The notes beneath the pieces are model-generated. The model was not told the DNA's origin and ran no database searches. It saw nothing but the letters and a program-made list of their open reading frames with translations. The position numbers and the translations under genes were made by a program. A stretch of DNA of 7,068 nt from Gemmatimonadota bacterium. GTDB lineage: Bacteria; Orphanbacterota; Orphanbacteria; Orphanbacterales; Orphanbacteraceae. The stretch covers positions 1 to 7,068 of the forward strand of contig JABDJQ010000493.1 of assembly GCA_013002425.1 (NCBI GenBank). The letters are read 5' to 3'. Every line of letters begins with the position of its first letter. Position 1 is the first letter of the stretch. Positions 1 through 6,972 of the stretch are shown here, piece by piece.

Positions 1-2
1 CC

Positions 3-26
3 CCCGGGGAGACGAAGGAATCATGA
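3..26 (+). CDS. 3' end of upstream gene, probably exodeoxyribonuclease VII large subunit
   Basis: Only the last seven codons and a stop are visible. In this frame the window reads Pro-Gly-Glu-Thr-Lys-Glu-Ser and then TGA at 24-26, which overlaps the ATG of xseB in an ATGA arrangement. The frame is open to the window edge. xseA very often lies directly before xseB, because the two encode partner subunits of exonuclease VII, and four-base overlaps are common in such pairs. The identity therefore rests on position and overlap alone; seven residues cannot be recognised by sequence. Another upstream gene, or a gene ending before the window, remains possible. Confidence 0.4.
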   Translation, partial: PGETKES

Positions 27-268
27 CGAAGGAAACCAGAGAGATCGACTGGGATGCGAAGATGAAACGGATCGAAGAGATCGTGAAGACGCTCGAAGCG
101 GGAGGCGCGGGCCTGGACGAATCGATCAAGCTCTTCGAAGAGGGAACGAAACTCGTGCAGGAGAGCCGGAAGGAACTCGACCGCGCCGAGCTTCGGGTAA
201 CGAAGCTGATCGAGGAGAACGGTTCCTTCAAGGAGACGCTCTTCGAAGAGGGGAGCGACGATTCGTGA
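23..268 (+). CDS. xseB: Exodeoxyribonuclease VII small subunit
   Basis: This 81-residue protein is the small subunit of exonuclease VII, a cytoplasmic enzyme that degrades single-stranded DNA from both ends in repair; several small subunits bind each XseA. The family core is clear from about residue 14 to 44: a helix with RIEEIVKTLEAG, then LDESIKLFEEGTKL, the hallmark of XseB. A charged second helix follows (ELDRAELRVTKL, residues 51-62) and then an acidic tail. The length matches the usual 70-90 residues. The ATG at 23 is preceded by GAAGGAA at 14-20, a good ribosome binding site, and overlaps the stop of the upstream frame. Its own stop overlaps the GTG of the next gene. Acidic, charged composition is normal for the family. 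Nothing looks truncated. Confidence 0.95.
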   Translation: MTKETREIDWDAKMKRIEEIVKTLEAGGAGLDESIKLFEEGTKLVQESRKELDRAELRVTKLIEENGSFKETLFEEGSDDS

Positions 269-1146
269 ACGCGGCCCCGGCACGCTGGGAAACGCATCGA
301 AACAGCGTGGAGCGGGCGCTCCGCGAAGCGCTTGACGGCTCCCGTGCCGAGAACCGTGTCGTCGAGGCGATGCGGTACTCGCTGACGGCCGGGGGGAAGC
401 GCATCCGGCCGATTCTGCTGCTGCTCGCCCATGAAGCGGCGGGAGGGCGTTCGGAAGCCGCGGCGCAGGCGGCGGCCGCGCTGGAGATGATCCACACCTA
501 CTCGCTGATCCACGACGACCTGCCGTGCATGGACGATGACGATCTGCGCCGGGGCCGCCCCACATGCCATGTCGCGTTCGGCGAGGCCACGGCGCTCCTC
601 GCAGGCGATGCGCTTCTCACTCACGCGTTCGGGCTCCTCGCCGAGGCTTCCGGAATCGAGCCGACAGTCCGTTGCCCGATGATTGCGACCCATGCGGGGG
701 CGATCGGATATGAAGGCATGATCGGAGGGCAGATGCTCGACCTCGACGCCGAGAAGAAAAACGGTCTTTCGATCCTTGAACTACAAACGATTCACGAGCG
801 AAAGACGGGTGCGTTTCTCGAAGCCGCCCCCGCGCTCGGCGCGATGGCGGCCGGGGCATCGGATGAAACGACGGCGGCGTTTCGCGAATACGGCCGCAAG
901 ATCGGCCTCGCGTTTCAGATCGCCGACGATCTGCTCGATGTCACGGGCACCGCGGAAGAGGCCGGCAAACGAGTCGGAAAAGACGCCGCGCGAGGGAAGG
1001 CGACCTATCCGGGACTTCTCGGAATCGACCGGTCCCGCAGCCGCGCGCGGGAACTCGTCGAAGAGGCGGTTCGGGCACTCCCGTGCGACACACCGGGCGG
1101 CGACCTCGCCGTTCTCGCGCGTTACATCGTAGAACGAATTCACTAG
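265..1146 (+). CDS. ispA: Short-chain polyprenyl diphosphate synthase, probably farnesyl diphosphate synthase
   Basis: This 293-residue protein belongs to the trans-isoprenyl diphosphate synthase family. It condenses isopentenyl diphosphate with allylic diphosphates, supplying precursors for quinones and for the undecaprenyl carrier. Motifs in order: GGKRIRP (43-49), the first Asp-rich motif DDLPCMD (84-90) followed by DDDLRRGRPTCH, GGQMLDL (154-160), KTG (180-182), the second Asp-rich motif DDLLD (221-225) and GKDAARGKATYP (238-249). The two-residue insertion in the first Asp-rich motif and the aromatic Tyr79, five residues before it, fit bacterial type II farnesyl diphosphate synthases. A geranylgeranyl product cannot be excluded. 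The start is GTG at 265, inside a GTGA overlap with the xseB stop; AGAGGGGAG at 247-255 could be the ribosome binding site. No in-frame ATG before the conserved region gives a better start. An xseB-ispA neighbourhood is very common in bacteria. Confidence 0.93.
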   Translation: MNAAPARWETHRNSVERALREALDGSRAENRVVEAMRYSLTAGGKRIRPILLLLAHEAAGGRSEAAAQAAAALEMIHTYSLIHDDLPCMDDDDLRRGRPTCHVAFGEATALLAGDALLTHAFGLLAEASGIEPTVRCPMIATHAGAIGYEGMIGGQMLDLDAEKKNGLSILELQTIHERKTGAFLEAAPALGAMAAGASDETTAAFREYGRKIGLAFQIADDLLDVTGTAEEAGKRVGKDAARGKATYPGLLGIDRSRSRARELVEEAVRALPCDTPGGDLAVLARYIVERIH

Positions 1147-1155
1147 GCGGGCGTC

Positions 1156-2007
1156 ATGCAGGTCGCAGTCATTGCCAACAAGACCAAGAAGGGCGCGGAG
1201 CGCGCGATCGGCGTACTCGAAGCGTGGGCTTCCGAGCGGGGGCACGACCTCGTCCTGAACCGCGAAGAGCATCCGCCGCGCGAGTTGCATCGCGAGCTGC
1301 TTCGCTCGGAGGTTTTCGTGACACTGGGGGGCGACGGCACGATGCTCGGCGGGGCGCGGATCGTGGGAAAGAGCCAGATTCCGATCCTCGGCGTGAACCT
1401 CGGCAAGTTCGGGTTCCTGGCGGAGACTTCCGTCGACAAGCTCGCGGAAACGCTCGACCTCGTCGCCGCGGGCAAACACCAGATCGCCGAACGCATGAAT
1501 CTCGGGGGTCGCATCGAACGTCCCGGACGCGACACGATTTCGTTCTCCGCGCTGAACGACGCGGTCATTTCGCGCGCCGACGCCACGCGCATCGGTCGTT
1601 TCGAGACATTCGTGCAAGGCGAGAAGATCAACTCGTACACGGCCGACGGTTTGATTCTCGCGACGCCGACCGGCTCGACCGCGTACAATCTGTCCGCGGG
1701 AGGACCGATCGTCTCGCCGGACATGCGCGCGATTCTCGTAACGCCGATCTGTCCCCATACGCTGGGGATTCGTCCGCTCGTGCTGCCGCAGCACGAAGAG
1801 GTCCGCGTGCAGTTCCCCGAAGGGCGGGAGAAGTATGAGCTTACGGTCGACGGCCAGAGGCTCTACCGCTTGACGCCCGATACGACCGTAACCGTTTTCA
1901 TGGCTCCGTTCGTAACGCGACTGGTCCGCGTCGGCGGGCCTCGTTTCTATCATGTTCTTCGGCAAAAACTGTACTGGGGAAAACGGGACTCGACCTTGGA
2001 GTCGTAA
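1156..2007 (+). CDS. nadK: NAD kinase (ATP- or polyphosphate-dependent NAD+ kinase)
   Basis: This 283-residue cytoplasmic enzyme phosphorylates NAD+ to NADP+ and so sets the NADPH supply. The catalytic GGDGT motif lies at residues 58-62 (Asp60) in the context VFVTLGGDGTMLGGAR. It is followed by ILGVNLGKFGFL (77-88), the ND pair in ALNDAVI (Asn134, Asp135) and the NAD-binding segment DGLILATPTGSTAYNLSAGG (164-183), all typical of NadK. VDGQ (231-234) and a C-terminal FYHVLRQKLYWGKR complete the fold, and the length is normal. One local difference is HTLGIRPLVLP at 201-211, where many relatives have a pattern like TLTNRP or TLSARP. The ATG at 1156 comes 9 bases after the ispA stop, with only a weak GGCGGG as possible ribosome binding site, so translation may be coupled to ispA. 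recN follows after one base. Confidence 0.97.
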   Translation: MQVAVIANKTKKGAERAIGVLEAWASERGHDLVLNREEHPPRELHRELLRSEVFVTLGGDGTMLGGARIVGKSQIPILGVNLGKFGFLAETSVDKLAETLDLVAAGKHQIAERMNLGGRIERPGRDTISFSALNDAVISRADATRIGRFETFVQGEKINSYTADGLILATPTGSTAYNLSAGGPIVSPDMRAILVTPICPHTLGIRPLVLPQHEEVRVQFPEGREKYELTVDGQRLYRLTPDTTVTVFMAPFVTRLVRVGGPRFYHVLRQKLYWGKRDSTLES

Positions 2008-2008
2008 C

Positions 2009-3703
2009 ATGCTGCGAGAACTTCGCATCCAGAACTTCGCGCTCATCGATCGTCTTACGATCGAGTTCGAGAGCGGTCTCAATATCATTACGGGCGAAAC
2101 GGGCGCCGGGAAGACGATCCTCTTCCAGGCGCTGAACGCGTTGCTCGGCGGCAAGTCGAAGCGTTCTCCGGTGCGGGAAGGGGCGAAAGCCGCCGTGCTG
2201 CAGGGGCTGTTCGACGTGTCCGATCTCACGGATTTCCCGGGCGCGGATTATGCGGAAGACGGCGAGCTCATTCTCGAGCGCAAGATCCCCGCGAGTGGAA
2301 GGGGGCGTATCGAGGCGAACGGGCGCCTGATCCCTCTCGATCGATTGCGCGAATGGAGCTCCTGGCTCGTCGATTTCCACGGACAGAGTGACAAGGAAGG
2401 CCTGGTGCACGCCTCCCGGCAGCGCGCGTATCTCGATCGTTTCGGTGAACTCGACGCCGAGCTCGAGGCGTATCGCGAAGCGCTTCGCGTGCGGCGCGAT
2501 GCCGAGGCGCAGCTCGCGAAGGAGGACGAACGGATCGCCGGGCTTCGCGAGCGCGAGGATTTTCTTCGCTGGCAGGTGCGTGAGATCGATGAAGCCGAAC
2601 TCAGGCCGGGCGAGAAGGAAGAGTTGGAAGAAGAAATCCGTCTTCTGCAGGAAGCCGAAAAGCTGCGCGAGGTCGTTTTCGCGGCGCGTCAGACTCTGCA
2701 CGAGGACGACGGGTCCGCCGTCGAGCGGATCGGAACGATCGCCGACAAGCTCGAGCGCTTCACGGACTACGGCGACGAGGCGGCGACGGCGGCCGAGGGC
2801 TGCCGGCGCGCGCTCGCGGAAATCGACGACGCGCTCCGCGCGATCGACCGTCTGGAAGAACGTGTCGATGCGCCTGCCGGCCGCCTGGAAGAAGCGATCG
2901 AGCGATGCGAGATCATCATCAGGCTCGAACGGAAGATGCGAAAAGAGGTGCCCGAGATCCTCGAATACCGCGACGAATCGCACGCCGAACTCGAAACACT
3001 CGACCGGAGCGACGAAATCGTGAAGAAGATGCGCAAGGACGTCGCGGAGAAGACGATCGCTCTCTCCGTCTGCGCCGAAACGCTTTCGAAGAAACGCGCG
3101 GCGACCGCGAAGAAGCTCGCGAAACGGATCGAGCAGGGGCTCGAAGATCTGTCGTTCCGGGGCGCACGGTTCGAGATCGAAGGGACGCGCGTTCCCGATG
3201 CTGCGGGCGAAGTGGTGATCGACGGTGAGCCGTATCGCGCCGATCGCGACGGAATCGACCGCATACGGTTTCAGCTTTCGGCCAATGTGGGCGAGCCCAT
3301 ACGCGACCTGAAGAGCGTGGCTTCCGGAGGCGAACTCTCCCGCATCATGCTCGCGCTGAAGCGCGTGCTCGCGGACTCTTCCCCCGTGCCCACCGTGCTC
3401 TTCGACGAGATCGACGCGGGCGTCGGCGGCGATGTGGGCCAGAAGATCGGTCTCGCGCTGCGGGACGTCGCGCAGGCGCGCCAGGTGCTCTGCATTACGC
3501 ATCTTCCCTCGATCGCGGGAATGGCCCGGCGTCATTTCCATGTCGGGAAAGAAGTGGACGGCGGGCGTACGCTGATCAGGCTGTCGATTCTGGAAGACGC
3601 CGAGCGGGTCGACGAACTCGTGCGCATGCTGGGAGGCGGAGGAAAGAAGGCGAGCGTCGCTCACGCCGAGGAAATCCTGCGCGCGGCCGGACAAGGTGTA
3701 TGA
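2009..3703 (+). CDS. recN: DNA repair protein RecN (SMC-like ATPase)
   Basis: RecN is an SMC-like ATPase that acts on double-strand breaks together with RecA. The protein has 564 residues, close to the usual 550-570. It opens with MLRELRIQNFALIDRL, the standard RecN start, followed by Walker A GETGAGKT (29-36; most relatives end in S). Next comes the HGQ loop at 124-126, then a long charged coiled-coil region, about 145-375, rich in Glu, Arg, Leu and Ala. The C-terminal ATPase half has the ABC signature ASGGELSR (438-445), Walker B VLFDEIDAG (463-471; Asp466, Glu467), GVGGDVGQKIG, the switch ITHLP (496-500; His498) and RVDELVRMLGG (533-542). I chose the ATG at 2009 because it begins exactly at the conserved N-terminus and has TTGGAG at 1996-2001. 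An upstream ATG at 1952 would add 19 unrelated residues overlapping nadK. The nadK-recN pair is widespread. Confidence 0.97.
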   Translation: MLRELRIQNFALIDRLTIEFESGLNIITGETGAGKTILFQALNALLGGKSKRSPVREGAKAAVLQGLFDVSDLTDFPGADYAEDGELILERKIPASGRGRIEANGRLIPLDRLREWSSWLVDFHGQSDKEGLVHASRQRAYLDRFGELDAELEAYREALRVRRDAEAQLAKEDERIAGLREREDFLRWQVREIDEAELRPGEKEELEEEIRLLQEAEKLREVVFAARQTLHEDDGSAVERIGTIADKLERFTDYGDEAATAAEGCRRALAEIDDALRAIDRLEERVDAPAGRLEEAIERCEIIIRLERKMRKEVPEILEYRDESHAELETLDRSDEIVKKMRKDVAEKTIALSVCAETLSKKRAATAKKLAKRIEQGLEDLSFRGARFEIEGTRVPDAAGEVVIDGEPYRADRDGIDRIRFQLSANVGEPIRDLKSVASGGELSRIMLALKRVLADSSPVPTVLFDEIDAGVGGDVGQKIGLALRDVAQARQVLCITHLPSIAGMARRHFHVGKEVDGGRTLIRLSILEDAERVDELVRMLGGGGKKASVAHAEEILRAAGQGV

Positions 3704-3751
3704 ATTCGCCTCCGGCGGGCGTGAAAGCAGCTGTCCGTTTCGGGAAATCGC

Positions 3752-3780
3752 TTGACACCTCCGGGCTCGGATAGCACACT
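3752..3780 (+). promoter_or_regulatory. Candidate sigma-70-type promoter for the trp operon
   Basis: A perfect TTGACA lies at 3752-3757. With the optimal 17-base spacer the -10 position would be CACACT (3775-3780), which matches TATAAT at only three of six bases. The -35 match and its position, 96 bases before trpE and in the only intergenic gap, make a promoter likely. The exact -10 is unsure, and the second hexamer listed below at 3794 may be the real one with a different -35. Transcription starting here would give a leader of about 65 bases. Confidence 0.45.
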
Positions 3781-3793
3781 GAACCCCCTAGGA

Positions 3794-3799
3794 TACAAT
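3794..3799 (+). promoter_or_regulatory. Alternative -10 hexamer (TACAAT) upstream of trpE
   Basis: TACAAT matches the TATAAT consensus at five of six bases and sits in the most AT-rich part of the intergenic region. The bases 17 upstream (ATAGCA, 3771-3776) match TTGACA at only three positions. It is too far from the perfect TTGACA at 3752 to pair with it, since the spacer would be 36 bases. Use of this hexamer would give a leader of about 45-50 bases that still includes the small inverted repeat before trpE. Confidence 0.28.
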
Positions 3800-3814
3800 C
3801 AGTTAACGGTTTTT

Positions 3815-3838
3815 CGGACGCACGAATCTCACCGTCCG
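3815..3838 (+). promoter_or_regulatory. Inverted repeat in the trpE 5' leader
   Basis: CGGACG at 3815-3820 is the exact reverse complement of CGTCCG at 3833-3838, giving a six-pair GC-rich stem with a 12-base loop. It ends six bases before the AGGTGA (3844-3849) that serves as the trpE ribosome binding site. A run of five T (3810-3814) lies before the stem, not after it, so this is not an intrinsic terminator on the plus strand. It could be an operator or an RNA hairpin affecting trpE translation, or it may be chance. Confidence 0.3.
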
Positions 3839-3852
3839 GTCACAGGTGAATC

Positions 3853-5334
3853 ATGACCACTCCTTCCTGGAGGCGGTTCCGCGAGATCGCCCCGCGGGGT
3901 ACGCTCGTCCCCGTCTATCGCGAAATACTGGCCGACATGGAAACACCCGTCTCCGCCTTCCTGAAGGTGTCCGGGGAGGATCCCTGCTACCTCCTGGAGA
4001 GCGTGGAAGGGTCGGAGAAGCTCGCTCGCTATTCGATCATCGGAATCGATCCGGAAACGGTCGTGAGCGTTTCCGGAGACCGTGCCGAGATTCGAAAACG
4101 CGGCCGCGCGCCGCGTGTCGTCGACGCGAAGGATCCGCTCGAGCCGATCGAAAAGACTTTCGGCAGGATCAAGCCGGTCGAGATCGACGGGTTGCCGCCT
4201 TTCTACGGAGGCGCAGTCGGTTTCCTGAGCTACGACGCGGTTCGCAAGTTCGAGCGACTGCCGTCGAAGACCAGGGACGACCTGCACGTTCCCGATTCAC
4301 TATTTGTTTATGCGCGAACCATTCTCGTGTTCGACAATCTGACGCATACCGTGAAGGTGGTGACTCACGCGAAAGGCGGCAAGCGCGCGAATCTCGAGAA
4401 GGAATATCGCGAGGCCGAAAAACGCATCGACGACGTGATCGCTCGCCTGAAGCTCCCGGTCGCGCAGCCGCCGCGGCCGGAGCGCAAGCCGAAGAAGCTG
4501 CGCTATCAGAGCACGTTCACGAAGGCGGGCTTTGCGAAAGCCGTGCGCAAGATCAAGACGCTCATTCGCGACGGCGACATTTTCCAGGCCGTTCTTTCGC
4601 AGCGTATGAGCGTTCCGCTCCCCGCGCACCCCTTCGACATTTACCGGGCGCTCCGGACGATCAATCCGTCGCCGTACATGTACTATCTGAGCTTCGATGA
4701 TCTCAAGATCATCGGGTCCTCTCCCGAAGTTCTCGTTCGCGAGTCCGCGGGCAACCTGGAACTTCGGCCGATCGCGGGCACGCGTCCCCGCGGGAAGGAC
4801 AAGGCCGAGGACGAGTCGCTCCGCCAGGACCTTTTCGCGGATCAGAAAGAGCGCGCCGAGCACATCATGCTGGTCGATATCGGCCGGAACGATCTCGGGC
4901 GTGTGAGCGAATACGGGAGCGTCGAAACAGACGAACTCATGGTGCTCGAGAAGTATTCGCACGTCATGCACATCGTTTCGAACGTGAAAGGCCGCATGCG
5001 CGAGAAGACGACGCCGTTCGACGTCGTACGCGCCTGCTTCCCGGCGGGCACGGTATCCGGCGCGCCGAAGATCCGGGCGATGGAGATCATCGAAGATCTC
5101 GAGCCAGTGCGCCGCGGCCTTTACGCGGGCGCCATCGGTTATTTCAGTTTTGCCGACGCCATGGACATGTGCATCGGGATCAGGACCATTGTGGTGAAGG
5201 GCGACCGGGCCTATATTGGAGCGGGTGCGGGGATCGTGGCCGACTCCGTTCCCGAGATCGAATTTCAGGAAACACTCAGCAAGGCGAACGCGCTGAAGCT
5301 CGCGATCGAGCGCGCGGCCGCCGGACTCGAATAG
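3853..5334 (+). CDS. trpE: Anthranilate synthase component I
   Basis: TrpE makes anthranilate from chorismate, using ammonia delivered by TrpG; this is the committed step of tryptophan synthesis. The 493-residue length is normal. The N-terminal domain starts FREIAPRGTLVPVYREILAD and carries LLES at 47-50, the element that binds tryptophan for feedback inhibition; its partner PSPYMYY is at 272-278. The catalytic domain has GSSPEVLVR (288-296), RPIAGTRPRG (305-314), EHIMLVDIGRNDLGR (336-350), FPAGTVSGAPK (397-407) and GAGIVADSVPE (458-468). PIAGT, rather than the PIKGT of PabB, marks it as anthranilate synthase and not aminodeoxychorismate synthase. The ATG at 3853 is the first possible start, because the same frame has a stop at 3847-3849; AGGTGA at 3844-3849 is the probable ribosome binding site, at rather short spacing. 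Intact feedback elements suggest tryptophan inhibits the enzyme. Confidence 0.98.
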   Translation: MTTPSWRRFREIAPRGTLVPVYREILADMETPVSAFLKVSGEDPCYLLESVEGSEKLARYSIIGIDPETVVSVSGDRAEIRKRGRAPRVVDAKDPLEPIEKTFGRIKPVEIDGLPPFYGGAVGFLSYDAVRKFERLPSKTRDDLHVPDSLFVYARTILVFDNLTHTVKVVTHAKGGKRANLEKEYREAEKRIDDVIARLKLPVAQPPRPERKPKKLRYQSTFTKAGFAKAVRKIKTLIRDGDIFQAVLSQRMSVPLPAHPFDIYRALRTINPSPYMYYLSFDDLKIIGSSPEVLVRESAGNLELRPIAGTRPRGKDKAEDESLRQDLFADQKERAEHIMLVDIGRNDLGRVSEYGSVETDELMVLEKYSHVMHIVSNVKGRMREKTTPFDVVRACFPAGTVSGAPKIRAMEIIEDLEPVRRGLYAGAIGYFSFADAMDMCIGIRTIVVKGDRAYIGAGAGIVADSVPEIEFQETLSKANALKLAIERAAAGLE

Positions 5335-5343
5335 GAAACGCCG

Positions 5344-5910
5344 TTGATTCTCCTGATCGACAACTATGACTCGTTCACGTACAACATCGCGCAGTACTTC
5401 GGCGAGATGGGCGAGAAGATCGAGGTCATTCGGAACGACGCGATCACGATTCCCGAAATCCGGAAGAAGAAACCGGATCAGATCGTGATCTCGCCGGGCC
5501 CCGGATACCCGAAGAGCGCGGGCATCAGCCTCGACGTCGTGCGCAAACTCGGCGACAGGATTCCGATCCTCGGCGTCTGTCTCGGGCATCAGGCGATCGG
5601 GGAAGCTTACGGCGGAAAGATCATACACGCGAAGACCCTGATGCACGGAAAGACCTCGCACGTCATTCACGAGGGACGCGGGATCTTCCGCGGGATCGAA
5701 AACCCGTTCGAAGCGACGCGGTATCATTCACTCGTCGTCGAACGAAAGAGCCTCCCCGACGATCTCGAGATCACGGCGTGGACGGCCGACAAGGAGATCA
5801 TGGGCTTCCAGCACAGGGAGTATCCGGTCCACGGCGTGCAGTTCCATCCCGAATCGATCATTACGATGCGCGGCAAGCAGTTGCTTCGCAACTTCCTCGA
5901 AATGTCCTGA
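5344..5910 (+). CDS. trpG: Anthranilate synthase component II (glutamine amidotransferase)
   Basis: TrpG is the class I glutamine amidotransferase subunit that hydrolyses glutamine and channels ammonia to TrpE. The 188-residue length is standard. It opens with ILLIDNYDSFTYN (2-14), has PGPG (51-54) for the oxyanion hole, the nucleophile Cys79 in GVCLGHQ (77-83), MHGKTS (100-105), YHSL (127-130) and the remaining catalytic residues His168 and Glu170 in FHPE (167-170). The start is TTG at 5344: it places Met directly before the conserved ILLIDNYDSF, the next ATG (residue 22) would delete that strand, and AGGAAA at 5333-5338 is well placed. The gap after trpE is 9 bases. A PabA role (folate) shared with the same protein is possible, as in some bacteria with one amphibolic subunit, but nothing here shows it. 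Confidence 0.97.
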   Translation: MILLIDNYDSFTYNIAQYFGEMGEKIEVIRNDAITIPEIRKKKPDQIVISPGPGYPKSAGISLDVVRKLGDRIPILGVCLGHQAIGEAYGGKIIHAKTLMHGKTSHVIHEGRGIFRGIENPFEATRYHSLVVERKSLPDDLEITAWTADKEIMGFQHREYPVHGVQFHPESIITMRGKQLLRNFLEMS

Positions 5911-5924
5911 CAAACGAGCGGCAG

Positions 5925-6968
5925 ATGGATCCCACACTCGCAGCCAGCATCAAGCGAATCATCGACGAGCGCGCCGACCTGACGGTCGAGGAGATGCAGG
6001 GCTCCATGAAAGCGATCATGGAGGGACGCGCGACCGACGCGCAGATCGCGGCGTTCCTGACAGGCCTGCGGCTCAAGGGGGAGACGATCGACGAGATCGT
6101 GGGAGCCGCTTCCGTGATGCGCGAGAAGGCGAAGCGGATCCGTCCCGCGACGCACGACGTGCTCGACACGTGCGGCACCGGAGGCGATCGCAAAGGCACG
6201 CTGAATATCTCCACGATGACGGCGATCGTGGCTGCCGGGGCCGGGGCGCCCGTCGCGAAGCACGGCAACTACTCTGTTTCGAGCAAGTGCGGAAGCGCGG
6301 ATCTTCTCGAAGCTCTAGGTGTCAATATTCGACTTTCGGTGCCCGATCTCGAAGCTTGTCTCGGCGATGGCGGGATCGCTTTTCTGTTCGCCCCCATGCT
6401 TCACGAGGCGATGAAATTCGCGATCGCCCCTCGCAGGGAAGTGGGCGTTCGGACGATCTTCAATATTCTGGGCCCGCTTACGAACCCGGCCGGCGCTCGT
6501 TTTCAACTCCTCGGTGTTTACGATCCGGCGCTTACCGAACCGATCGCGAACGTGCTCTCCCGGCTCGGCACCAAAGCCGCCTGGGTCGTCCACGGAGAGG
6601 ACGGAACCGACGAGATCACTCTGACGGGAAAAACGCGCGTCGCGGAACTGAAGGACGGCGCTGTTACGATGCGCACGATCACGCCCGCGGATTTCGATCT
6701 GCCCGAGTCGGGGCGCGACGCGATTGCGGGCGGGGAACCGGCCGACAACGCCGAGGCCACGATTCGCATTCTCGACGGCGAAGCGCATTCCGCGCGCGAC
6801 ACGGTGGTCGCCAACGCCGCCGCGGCGCTCTACGTGCTCGGCAAGGCGAAGAGCCTGCCCGAAGGAGCGTATCAGGCCAGTACGGCGCTCGATTCGGGCG
6901 CCGCCCGCGCGAAACTCGACTTCCTTCGATCGTTCGGAGGTCCGAACCCGAACCTGCCGGGCGGGTAG
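5925..6968 (+). CDS. trpD: Anthranilate phosphoribosyltransferase
   Basis: TrpD transfers the phosphoribosyl group of PRPP to anthranilate, the second step of the pathway. The 347 residues match the usual 330-350. Motifs: CGTGGD (83-88) for the PRPP pyrophosphate, NIST (94-97), VAKHGNYSVSSKCGSADLLE (110-129), FLFAPMLHEAMK (153-164), the anthranilate-site arginine region APRREVGVRTIFNILGPLTN (168-187) and the metal-binding pair Asp229-Glu230 in GTDEIT. Tyr116 after KHGN replaces the Arg found in many homologues; this variant occurs in natural TrpDs. The ATG at 5925 lies 14 bases after trpG, with a weak GAG-type ribosome binding site near 5916. The frame stays open upstream to 5778, but that extension would overlap trpG heavily and lacks family similarity, so I rejected it. 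It is a stand-alone TrpD, not a TrpG-TrpD fusion. Confidence 0.98.
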   Translation: MDPTLAASIKRIIDERADLTVEEMQGSMKAIMEGRATDAQIAAFLTGLRLKGETIDEIVGAASVMREKAKRIRPATHDVLDTCGTGGDRKGTLNISTMTAIVAAGAGAPVAKHGNYSVSSKCGSADLLEALGVNIRLSVPDLEACLGDGGIAFLFAPMLHEAMKFAIAPRREVGVRTIFNILGPLTNPAGARFQLLGVYDPALTEPIANVLSRLGTKAAWVVHGEDGTDEITLTGKTRVAELKDGAVTMRTITPADFDLPESGRDAIAGGEPADNAEATIRILDGEAHSARDTVVANAAAALYVLGKAKSLPEGAYQASTALDSGAARAKLDFLRSFGGPNPNLPGG

Positions 6969-6972
6969 CGCC

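Noticed and set aside
781..2229. Minus-strand open frame of 482 codons opposite ispA, nadK and the start of recN
   Set aside because: It crosses three well-supported genes and shows no family motif; it is a compositional shadow.
1898..3694. Minus-strand open frame of 598 codons opposite recN
   Set aside because: Its translation is rich in Arg, Phe and Asp with no recognisable domain, and it mirrors recN, whose motifs are complete. Long antisense frames are expected in GC-rich genes with a strong third-position bias.
3802..3807. GTTAAC next to the TACAAT hexamer, reminiscent of the core of the enterobacterial TrpR operator
   Set aside because: The symmetry does not extend beyond six bases (A on the left, G on the right), TrpR has a narrow distribution, and a six-base match is weak.
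3846..4700. Plus-strand open frame overlapping trpE in another frame
   Set aside because: Arg-rich, low-complexity translation inside trpE, with no motif and a clear canonical gene in the neighbouring frame.
4300..5727. Minus-strand open frame of 475 codons opposite trpE and trpG
   Set aside because: Same reasoning: the plus-strand genes carry all conserved catalytic motifs and the antisense product resembles nothing I recognise.
5778..5924. Upstream extension of the trpD reading frame
   Set aside because: It would overlap trpG by more than 130 bases, and the extra 49 residues do not resemble the TrpD N-terminus, while ATG at 5925 fits the family length.
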